Source: Stieleria sp. JC731
Lineage (GTDB): Bacteria > Planctomycetota > Planctomycetia > Pirellulales > Pirellulaceae
Reading direction: 5' to 3'
Assembly: GCF_020966635.1 (NCBI RefSeq)
Contig: NZ_JAJKFQ010000002.1
Location: 1,178,001 to 1,242,000, forward strand
DNA length: 64,000 nucleotides
The position numbers were made by a program, and so were the translations under genes. The notes under the pieces were generated by a model. It saw only the letters and a list, made by a program, of their open reading frames with translations. It did no database searches and was not told the origin of the DNA. Every line of letters begins with the position of its first letter. Within the stretch, counting starts at the first letter, position 1. Positions 17,509 through 24,687 of the stretch are shown piece after piece.

Positions 17509-18906
17509 ATGAAACGGGAATCGAATCGACCGGCAAACGCGTTGGCAATGCTGATTTTCGGTTTGATTCTTGTCGCAATGTTACCGCGTCAATTGATCAG
17601 CCAGCGTGAATCGACACGTTCGTCTGTTTGTGCAGATCACTTACGAGAGATCACATCGGGGCTTCATAACTATTCCAATGCCTTCAAGCGGCTTCCGCCG
17701 GGAACCGGTGGCACCTGGTCGGGACAGGATCCCTCCAAAAGCAACCAAGGACGTTTGGGACCGTTGGTCGGACTGTTGCCGTTCATCGGTCACACCAAAA
17801 CATGGGAGATCATCGCATCGCCTTTGAACACCGAAAACGGAATGTCCTTTCCACCGATGGGGCCGACTCCGACATTCAACCCGGAACGCTATCCGCCTTG
17901 GGCAATGGCGCCGGAAGTTTATCTTTGTCCGACCTCGGCGAGTGTTCTAAATAGGGAATCTCAGGTCGTTACGTCGTTGCGCGAGCCAGAACGAAAACTG
18001 ACCGTGACGAGCTATGTCGCATGCTTTGGTGATTCGACAACGATGCAGGGTGAAATCCTTGATTTATCGGATCCGTTGATGCGAGACCTCGTGCGGCAAC
18101 GCAACGCGTCAAATCGAGGCATGTTTGTCACCGGGCGTTCGATTCGACTAAGTGATTGCACCGATGGGCTATCCAACACGGTGATTTACTCGGAGACGAT
18201 CGCCAGCCTGCGTCGTCTTGACGGCCAGAGCGAGATCGTCCGCAACGTTCAAGGTCTAAGCAAGCAACCTTCGCTTTGCATTGAAGCTGCACAAAAGGAA
18301 GATCGACAGTTTTGGAAGTTTGGTCGCGGCGCGAGGTGGAGCGATGGGTGGCCATTGTTGACCGGGTTTCAAACCGTGCTACCACCCAATTCGCCATCTT
18401 GTACGTCGCCTTTTGGAGCGATCGACCCCGTCGTCTCGGCGAGTAGCCTTCACCCTGATGGAGTTCATATCGCGCTCGCCGATGGGGCGGTTCGATTCAT
18501 CACCGACAGAATTGATACCGGTGATCTTGATGTGGCTGGCGTCGCTAGCGGTGAAGGGTACGCCCAACCTGATTCGGAAAGTCCCTACGGACTGTGGGGT
18601 GCGATCGGAAGTCGAAACGCAGGCGAAATCGTTCCCAACGGTTTGCCAGACATCCCGGAAATCAAACAGCAATCGGAAGTGGCAGACGACCTGAGCAATA
18701 CAGACGAGCTCTATTCATGGACAGATCACCAAAGCGGTGACGAACTGTCAGCGAAGTTCATTGAAATTCGCGATCAGACAACGGTACGTCTTAAACACCA
18801 ATCGGGCTCTATTCATGAAGTCCCACTGAACTCTCTAGCCCCCAGCGAAATCGTTCGTGCTGTCGAACTAGATTTGATTCGCAAGGCCGCGATGGATTCA
18901 CTGTAA
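17509..18906 (+). CDS. DUF1559 protein with SHD1-like C-terminal domain
   Basis: A 465-residue paralogue of the gene 85 bp upstream, in the same order and probably the same transcript. The N-terminal helix (ALAMLIFGLILVAMLP) again lacks the prepilin GFTLIE box. It has DUF1559 signatures (CADHLREITSGLHNYSNAFK, CTDGLSNTVIYSET) and SSLHPDGVHIALADG, an H-X9-DG motif with His near 315. The tail (YSWTDHQSGDELSAKFIEIR, ending VPLNSLAPSEI) resembles the SHD1-type domain of its neighbour but is shorter, with no Pro-rich linker. Its stop is 8 bp from the end of the convergent pseudokinase gene. Confidence 0.8.
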   Translation: MKRESNRPANALAMLIFGLILVAMLPRQLISQRESTRSSVCADHLREITSGLHNYSNAFKRLPPGTGGTWSGQDPSKSNQGRLGPLVGLLPFIGHTKTWEIIASPLNTENGMSFPPMGPTPTFNPERYPPWAMAPEVYLCPTSASVLNRESQVVTSLREPERKLTVTSYVACFGDSTTMQGEILDLSDPLMRDLVRQRNASNRGMFVTGRSIRLSDCTDGLSNTVIYSETIASLRRLDGQSEIVRNVQGLSKQPSLCIEAAQKEDRQFWKFGRGARWSDGWPLLTGFQTVLPPNSPSCTSPFGAIDPVVSASSLHPDGVHIALADGAVRFITDRIDTGDLDVAGVASGEGYAQPDSESPYGLWGAIGSRNAGEIVPNGLPDIPEIKQQSEVADDLSNTDELYSWTDHQSGDELSAKFIEIRDQTTVRLKHQSGSIHEVPLNSLAPSEIVRAVELDLIRKAAMDSL

Positions 18907-18914
18907 TAGGTTGA

Positions 18915-20300
18915 TCAGTGCTTGGGCCGAGGCCACCAACGGCGTTTCGATTCGGGCGGATGGTCGAGCATCGATTGCAATCGTTCACCCAGAGCGGCAC
19001 TTGCTTCTGAATCCGAAAGGTCAATCTTGTCGCAAAGCGAATCGATCCAATTGACACGATGGTTGGCGATGAAGGAATTGGCAATCAATTGAAGCAACGA
19101 GCGGACATCGATTTCGATTCGACGAGGAAGTGTTTTTGACAAGTCGTTGTCCCAAGTCGCAAAGTAGCGTCGCCAGCCATTCAAACTAGACGCCGCATCG
19201 ATCAATCGGGTTTCACCATCATGTCCGATAACAACATTGCTGGGCGTGATCGATCCATGAGTGGCTCCGGTACGATGCGCCGCCGCCAATGCATAGGCAA
19301 CGCGTACATAGATTGTCAGCCGGTCGTTGATTGATCGCGTGGGATCATGGTCGTATTCGGACAGTAGCGTCCCAAAGACCCAGGGCCGAACCACCGCCAA
19401 GTGCGTTCGGTTCATCGCGGCGATCCGCGGTGCGTCCCAACATGGATGTGAAACGTTGCTGGCCTGTTCACACAGATCCAAAATTCGAGTCTTCTGCAAA
19501 GCATCAGCAGTGATCGGAAACGGAATGACTTTCATCGCGACAAAATCGCCTCGATTCGTATCGCGTCCTTTGACAAGCCAGCTTCTGCCTAGCGGGCTAA
19601 TCGTGGAAGCGATGCACTTGGCGCTTGCCATCCAGTCCGGCGGTCGGATCGGAATCGGGACGTCGATTGAATCTTCGCGTTGGTGTCCGTCTTCTGGAAA
19701 CGGCGAGTTCGGTTTGACAACGCCGGCTCCAGCGATTGTTAAGTCTCGCTCTAATTCGAACCCGCTTGAGCCACCACTTTGTGGCTCGGAGATAGGCTTT
19801 GGTGCCGCAGTGCTGATTTGCGAATCCGCAATCGGCTGAACGTTTGGCTTGCGAAGAGGTTCGCTATTGGAAAAGCCCGCATGGTTGGCCGAACCATCCA
19901 AATAGGCAAGCTGCCGAATCGGGTCGGCGAACTTCGGGAATCGATTTGTCAGTTCGACGATATCGACCTGCTCTTTCAATTCCCGGCGTATACACATTTC
20001 CGCGTCGATTAGATCGAGGACGCTGGATTCTGATTCGGCAAGAAGCGGGAATTGACGTAGGTATTCTTCCGTGGCAGTTCGATATCCACGGCGCCAGCTG
20101 AGCATTAGGTCTAAAGCGGCCAAGTCGACAAGCATGTCTCGGCCAACTTCGCAATCTTCCAACAGTTGGATCAGTGGGGCGGATGGGTTTTCGGCGCGAA
20201 TCCGTTTCAGCCACGTTCCCAGTTCATCGATCGAAACGCGGCTATCTTCGAAAGGATCGCTAGAAGAATCGTGGTCGGGGGCCGTCATCCCATCGGTCAT
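18915..20300 (-). CDS. Serine/threonine pseudokinase encoded with an ECF sigma factor
   Basis: A 461-residue protein. Its N-terminal half (EYLRQFPLLAESESSVLDLI, ELTNRFP) is the helical leader common in planctomycete kinases. The kinase half keeps the ATP-anchoring Lys (VAMKV) and the Asn of the catalytic loop, but the loop reads HGSITPSN (His near 348) instead of HRDLKPSN, losing the catalytic Asp and Lys. DFG is replaced by DAA. Phosphotransfer is therefore unlikely; a binding or scaffold role is inferred. No membrane helix is visible. Its start overlaps the stop of the sigma gene by 4 nt, so the two are translationally coupled, and it may regulate that sigma factor. Confidence 0.75.
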   Translation of the reverse strand: MTDGMTAPDHDSSSDPFEDSRVSIDELGTWLKRIRAENPSAPLIQLLEDCEVGRDMLVDLAALDLMLSWRRGYRTATEEYLRQFPLLAESESSVLDLIDAEMCIRRELKEQVDIVELTNRFPKFADPIRQLAYLDGSANHAGFSNSEPLRKPNVQPIADSQISTAAPKPISEPQSGGSSGFELERDLTIAGAGVVKPNSPFPEDGHQREDSIDVPIPIRPPDWMASAKCIASTISPLGRSWLVKGRDTNRGDFVAMKVIPFPITADALQKTRILDLCEQASNVSHPCWDAPRIAAMNRTHLAVVRPWVFGTLLSEYDHDPTRSINDRLTIYVRVAYALAAAHRTGATHGSITPSNVVIGHDGETRLIDAASSLNGWRRYFATWDNDLSKTLPRRIEIDVRSLLQLIANSFIANHRVNWIDSLCDKIDLSDSEASAALGERLQSMLDHPPESKRRWWPRPKH

Positions 20301-20866
20301 CCGTCCATCTCCCGGATACCGATCTCGTCACGGACACGTTGCAGCGCCCTTCGCACACGCATCCGAGCGGTATCGGCTTTGATGCCGAGACGTTCACCAA
20401 TCTCGCTCCAATCCCGGTTTTCCAACATCATGTCGACCGCGATGGCATCGTGTTCTCCTAGAATCGCACGGACGCGATCGGCGACCTCTCTTCGCAGCGC
20501 GACTTGGCTTGGTGAAGTTTGATCGGTGCGTAGTTTGATGTCTTCAACGGGTGTGGCTTCGTTGCGACGAAAGTCTCGGCAGTGCCTGGCCAAGGTGCGA
20601 AACGTATCGACAACTTCGTTGTCGATCGCTCGCAAGATGTAGCTCAAGATATCTTCGGCGGTCAGTTGGTCTGCATCGCTGCGGCGTGCCAAGTCGACCA
20701 TGACTTCGTTACAGATATCCATCGACTCGGTTTGGCCAGTCAAACCGTATTGTCGAAGTCGTGTACGTGCACGACGTCGCAGTTGGTTTCCGAACGTTTT
20801 CCAAACGTCATCGAGCGATGCCGGTTGGGTATCAGACGTTTGTGAATCGGGTTCGTTGTCAGACAT
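20297..20866 (-). CDS. ECF-type RNA polymerase sigma factor
   Basis: A 189-residue protein. Region 2 is recognisable (TESMDICNEVMVDLARR, YILRAIDNEVVDTFRTLARH), and region 4 as a helix-turn-helix (DWSEIGERLGIKADTARMRV followed by RRALQRVRDEI). The linker holds TSPSQVALRREVADRVR. The type is close to the ECF factors found beside planctomycete kinases. It overlaps the pseudokinase start by 4 nt and begins 15 bp after the transporter gene stop, so it belongs to the leftward gene cluster. No zinc-finger anti-sigma gene is adjacent; the pseudokinase is the best candidate partner. Confidence 0.85.
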   Translation of the reverse strand: MSDNEPDSQTSDTQPASLDDVWKTFGNQLRRRARTRLRQYGLTGQTESMDICNEVMVDLARRSDADQLTAEDILSYILRAIDNEVVDTFRTLARHCRDFRRNEATPVEDIKLRTDQTSPSQVALRREVADRVRAILGEHDAIAVDMMLENRDWSEIGERLGIKADTARMRVRRALQRVRDEIGIREMDG

Positions 20867-20881
20867 CGAAATTCGACACCG

Positions 20882-21403
20882 TCACTGGTCAGTCTCAGTT
20901 GGAACATTCGTCGGCACTCGATTCTGTTCCATCTGCTTCGCACCGACGATTACCAAAACGCCTAAAACTAAAAAGAAAGTTCCCAATAGACGTAAAATCG
21001 AAACCGGCGACTTGGGATTCCCTAACAATCCGAAGTGATCAAGAAACAATGCGGCGATCGTTTGGCCAGTCATCACGGCGGCAAACCAGGGCAGCGAGCC
21101 AACGCGTGGAACGAGCAGCAACGATGTCGAGACCATCACAACGCCGATCGCACCACCGGTCCAAATCCACCAAGGGAGCTGTGCAGGTGAAGTCAAAAAC
21201 CGAGGTGGGAAACCACCGCCGATCAGCAGTGTCAGCAGGAACAGAATTGCCGTACCGCAGGCAAACGATATGAACGACGCCTGCAACGGATGCGCGACAC
21301 TTTTGCCCAACATTCCGTTGACACTTGGTTGAGCCCCCAACAATCCCCCGGCAAGGAGTCCGACCGTGACCGCAACAATCAAGATAGCTGATGGATGATT
21401 CAA
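20882..21403 (-). CDS. DMT-superfamily transporter, YdcZ/DUF606 type
   Basis: A 173-residue membrane protein with about five helices. Recognisable blocks are VGLLAGGLLGAQPSVNGMLG at the N-terminus, FISFACGTAILFLLTLL, WIWTGGAIGVVMVSTSLLLV and GQTIAALFLDHFGLLG, which match the short YdcZ-like DMT transporters that work as dimers. The first codon is TTG with AGGACA upstream; no ATG gives a sensible N-terminus. Substrate unknown. It sits 30 bp downstream of panD on the same strand and 15 bp before the ECF sigma gene. Confidence 0.75.
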   Translation of the reverse strand: MNHPSAILIVAVTVGLLAGGLLGAQPSVNGMLGKSVAHPLQASFISFACGTAILFLLTLLIGGGFPPRFLTSPAQLPWWIWTGGAIGVVMVSTSLLLVPRVGSLPWFAAVMTGQTIAALFLDHFGLLGNPKSPVSILRLLGTFFLVLGVLVIVGAKQMEQNRVPTNVPTETDQ

Positions 21404-21433
21404 AGATCTGTCCTACAAACCGCTTGTCGTGGT

Positions 21434-21847
21434 TCAGGAACGACAGGGTTCTGACAGACGCCGATTGGGTCCCGGAATCTCTGGTCCCAGGTGGGCGATC
21501 TGATTTTGATCGTCAACGAAAACCAAACGGGGCCGATGGGCTTTCACTTGGTCTTCAGGAACGTAGCCATAGCTGGCAATGATGACTTTGTCGCCCGGTT
21601 GAATTAGGTGGGCGGCGGCACCATTGGCACAGATGTCACGAGACCCAGATTCGCCGGTGATCGCGTAGGTTTCCAAGCGACTGCCGCGTGTGACATTCCA
21701 CACGTACACGGACTCGTAAGGCACAATCCCGGAGGCTTCCAGCAGATCGGGTGGGATCGTGATGCTGCCTTCGTAATCCAAATCCGCGCCCGTGATGGTG
21801 GCGCGGTGGATTTTGGCGGACAGCATTTTTCGAAACGGGCTATTCAT
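21434..21847 (-). CDS. panD: Aspartate 1-decarboxylase
   Basis: A 137-residue pyruvoyl enzyme that converts L-aspartate to beta-alanine for pantothenate and coenzyme A. The self-cleavage site is visible in DYEGSITIPPDL: cleavage between Gly27 and Ser28 creates the pyruvoyl group. MLSAKIHRATIT matches the usual N-terminus, so translation could also start at Met8; NGAAAHLIQPGDKVIIASYG is the conserved C-terminal block. The start overlaps the preceding receiver-like gene by 4 nt. Pantothenate genes panB/panC are not in the window. Confidence 0.92.
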   Translation of the reverse strand: MNSPFRKMLSAKIHRATITGADLDYEGSITIPPDLLEASGIVPYESVYVWNVTRGSRLETYAITGESGSRDICANGAAAHLIQPGDKVIIASYGYVPEDQVKAHRPRLVFVDDQNQIAHLGPEIPGPNRRLSEPCRS

Positions 21848-22218
21848 GATCCCAAATAGGGCTGGAGCAGTTCAACAGTTTCGGGGTCTCGCAGTGAGAG
21901 TTTTCCGAAACCCAGAACACCACCGGCAGCCACGGCTGCCTGTTGATGTTCGTCGTAGTTGGTGACCAACATGACGGGTGTTTGGCCAACTTCATTGTCG
22001 GCTTTGATTATTTTCACCACATCAATGCCATCGGTATAGTCCCGATCCAATTTGCGGTTCACCGTCACCAAGTCAACTTGACGTTTACGCATGACTTCGA
22101 GGGTATCATCGGCACCATGGGTTTGGATGACAACCGCATCGAAGTTTGACGTCATAAACTGACGAATGGCGTGAAAGTCTGGACCACAATTACCGCAGTC
22201 GACAACCGTCTTCGTCAT
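21844..22218 (-). CDS. Receiver-domain-like protein lacking the phospho-acceptor Asp
   Basis: A 124-residue stand-alone alpha/beta protein with the shape of a response-regulator receiver. The expected phospho-acceptor position is Asn54 (DLVTVNRKLD), the acidic pair after strand 1 is reduced (VDCGN), while the Thr (MLVTNY, about residue 86) and Lys (GFGKLS, about 106) are kept. It is probably not phosphorylated in the classic way; pseudo-receivers usually act by protein binding. It overlaps the propeller gene before it and panD after it by 4 nt each, so the three are coupled. Whether it influences PanD is unknown. Confidence 0.65.
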   Translation of the reverse strand: MTKTVVDCGNCGPDFHAIRQFMTSNFDAVVIQTHGADDTLEVMRKRQVDLVTVNRKLDRDYTDGIDVVKIIKADNEVGQTPVMLVTNYDEHQQAAVAAGGVLGFGKLSLRDPETVELLQPYLGS

Positions 22219-24533
22219 TTTTCTTCCGAAGCTTCAATGGCGAACAATTTATCCTTCGTGCTGATGTAGATCCGTCCGTTGGCGGCAATCGGTGTGCTGT
22301 AGACACTGCTGCCCATGTTGATCTCATCCATCGGTTCGTTGTATTGCGATCCGAATTGGAACACAGCGACGTCGCCGTCTTCGTCACCGACGTAGACATG
22401 ACCGTCAGCGATCAAGGGGCTTCCCCAGCTTTGGGCCAACATATCGTAGGTGAAGTAAACCTTGGCTTGTCCGTTTTCGCCGCGAGCGTCAAGACAGTGC
22501 AGCAAACCGGAAAAGTCAGCAACGTAGATCAAGTCGTCTTTGATCGCGGCGGTGCCGATCGTGCGGTGCATTTCTTCCTCGAAGTCGATTTCACCGTCTT
22601 CGTTGGTGTCCGCAATCGAGTAGTGCCAGACCACAGCCGAGTTCGGGTTGTCGACAGCAATCTCGCTCTTTTCTGGTTCGACCGCTTGAATCCGTTTGTG
22701 TGGGATTTCGACGCGGTTGTCACCTTCGACCTTCATCGCCAATTGAGGCGAAACGTTTCCACGTTTGGTCGGGTCGATGCACCAGAAGTGGCCTTCGCCT
22801 TCACCGTGCTCGGGGTCTTGGCCGACAGCGACATAGACGAGGTCGTTGTAAATCACTGGCGTCGCGATGATGTTGTTACGCGTGCCTTCACCACCGAGAA
22901 CCCATTTCGATTCTTTCGGGTTGGCATCGAACTTCCACAACAAAACGCCTTTGCCGTCTTTACCGGGACCCGCTTCAAAACTGTACAACCATCCGTCGCC
23001 ACCGGCGAACAGGACCTGTGGTACACCGCCCAACACAGCAACCGCGGGGCTGGACCATTGTCCGTGCAGAATGTTCGTTCCGGGCGATGAATCTTGCCAC
23101 AGCAGTTCACCGGTGTTCTTGTTCAGACAGATGAACGTGGGGGCATCAGGCGATGGCAAGTTGATGTGCGATTCGTCCAAACCGTTGCTGGTGTTGACGA
23201 ACAGGTAATCACCGTAGCTGGTGACACTGCACGAACACATGTTGTGCTGGCTGGTGTAAAGCTGATCCATCATGTTGAAGATCCAGATGGTGTCAGCATC
23301 ACGTTTGTCGTGAACACCAAGCTTTTTGAAAATGCTGACGTTGGGGCCAGCTTTCTTGATCGAAAGGGTGCGATCGACACCGTTGAAGTTACCCGTCGCG
23401 GTCCATGCAGATCCTTCGGTGACCACTTCGACTTTGGTATCGCCTTCGACGGCTTCACCCGCGTTTTCGAGAGCTTCTAGAACGCTTTCGGAAAGCTTAC
23501 CTTCGCTGAAGCCAGCCATCGCCGCCTTACCGGCATCAGATGCCAGGGCGATGTCGGTGACGCGAGCGGTTTCGGCGGTGACAGGGCCATCATCTTCGTC
23601 GTCATAGTAGCCTTCGGTGTCCAAGCAACGGACTTCACCGCGGTTGGTGACGAACCACAGGCGTTTGCCTTCGACCAGCGGTGCACAGCAGATGCCTTGC
23701 AGAGGCCAATCGTGGACACGACCGGTGATCAGTTTTTCGCTGCTATGTTGCCACAGGAACGATCCGTCGGTTTCTGAGAACGCCAGCAAGCAACCCAAGT
23801 CAACTTGAGGTGGGTAGCGTTTCAGGTGACCGGCACCGTTGTTGGTTCCGACATACACACGGCCGTCGGCGACGACGGGATTTCCGTAGGTTTGGCTACC
23901 GAGGTTGGCATACCAGGCAATGTTTTCGGCTTTCGACTTGTCCCATTCGCCGCTACGACGATCGAACTTGCCGATGTTCCATTCTTGTGGCAATCCGGTG
24001 ACGCCGGGGACGTTGTTCTTCAATCGAGAACCACCCCACTGTGGCCAGTCACCACCGGCCGAAAGCACATCTTCGGGAGACGTGGTTTCATTGACCAGAG
24101 TGGTCGCTTCGGTCGTGGCAGGTGCCGCTTCGGCGGCGGCCGGCTCAGCTGGCTTCGCTGGCTTCGCTGCGATCTTCGCGGCCGGTACGGACGCGGGTTC
24201 TTCGCTGGCGGTTTCCGCCGGAGCTTCTTCGGCAGCGGGTTCTTCTTTCATTTCAGCTTCGGCGACCTTCGCTTCCACTGGTACTTCGGCAGCCGGTGCG
24301 ATCAGGGTTGGTGGTTCAACCTGGGTGATCGGTGTTTCGGAAGCGACACCATCATCGGCAGTCACGTTGTCGCCGGTGGTGTTGCTAAGAGTGTCGTCGA
24401 AGGTGGCATTGTCCGACGCGGCACGCGGGACAGCGGTGGGTGGTTTACATCCACTGGTCGCGGCGGCGGTGATGCTGCCGAGCACGAAGGCCGCGACAAT
24501 CATCGAGAACGCTGAAAGTTCGTTTTTTCGCAT
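22215..24533 (-). CDS. PQQ-like beta-propeller protein, probable lipoprotein
   Basis: A 772-residue protein. The N-terminal hydrophobic stretch ends in ATSGCKPP, a lipobox-like site, followed by an Ala/Glu/Pro-rich linker (about 60-150) that suits an envelope-anchored protein. The body carries repeated propeller blades with the PQQ/BamB-like pattern (DWPQWGGSRL, VVADGRVYVGTNNG, PVIYNDLVYVAVGQDPEHG, SPLIADGHVYVGDEDGD, STPIAANGRIYISTKDKLFA). Planctomycetes have many such proteins; no dehydrogenase residues are recognisable and the function is unknown. It is the first gene of a four-nucleotide-overlap chain with the receiver-like protein and panD. Confidence 0.75.
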   Translation of the reverse strand: MRKNELSAFSMIVAAFVLGSITAAATSGCKPPTAVPRAASDNATFDDTLSNTTGDNVTADDGVASETPITQVEPPTLIAPAAEVPVEAKVAEAEMKEEPAAEEAPAETASEEPASVPAAKIAAKPAKPAEPAAAEAAPATTEATTLVNETTSPEDVLSAGGDWPQWGGSRLKNNVPGVTGLPQEWNIGKFDRRSGEWDKSKAENIAWYANLGSQTYGNPVVADGRVYVGTNNGAGHLKRYPPQVDLGCLLAFSETDGSFLWQHSSEKLITGRVHDWPLQGICCAPLVEGKRLWFVTNRGEVRCLDTEGYYDDEDDGPVTAETARVTDIALASDAGKAAMAGFSEGKLSESVLEALENAGEAVEGDTKVEVVTEGSAWTATGNFNGVDRTLSIKKAGPNVSIFKKLGVHDKRDADTIWIFNMMDQLYTSQHNMCSCSVTSYGDYLFVNTSNGLDESHINLPSPDAPTFICLNKNTGELLWQDSSPGTNILHGQWSSPAVAVLGGVPQVLFAGGDGWLYSFEAGPGKDGKGVLLWKFDANPKESKWVLGGEGTRNNIIATPVIYNDLVYVAVGQDPEHGEGEGHFWCIDPTKRGNVSPQLAMKVEGDNRVEIPHKRIQAVEPEKSEIAVDNPNSAVVWHYSIADTNEDGEIDFEEEMHRTIGTAAIKDDLIYVADFSGLLHCLDARGENGQAKVYFTYDMLAQSWGSPLIADGHVYVGDEDGDVAVFQFGSQYNEPMDEINMGSSVYSTPIAANGRIYISTKDKLFAIEASEEK

Positions 24534-24637
24534 TGCGATTATGGGGTCGAGGGACCGAGTTTATTGAGGGAGGGTGGGGAGCGTTGGTTTCGGTGCCGTT
24601 CGATTGTCGAAGGGCTCAGTTGGAAACAGAACGCTGC

Positions 24638-24663
24638 AAAAGCGGCGCCGCGATTGGCGCCGC
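24638..24663 (-). terminator. Probable rho-independent terminator of the second PQQ-propeller gene
   Basis: On the minus strand CGGCGCC, loop AATCGC, GGCGCCG forms a perfect 7-bp stem, followed by CTTTTGC. It lies 25 bp after the stop of the gene on its right and would separate it from the panD cluster. The T-run is short. Confidence 0.55.
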
Positions 24664-24687
24664 GATCTCATTTTCATTCAGGCAGGG

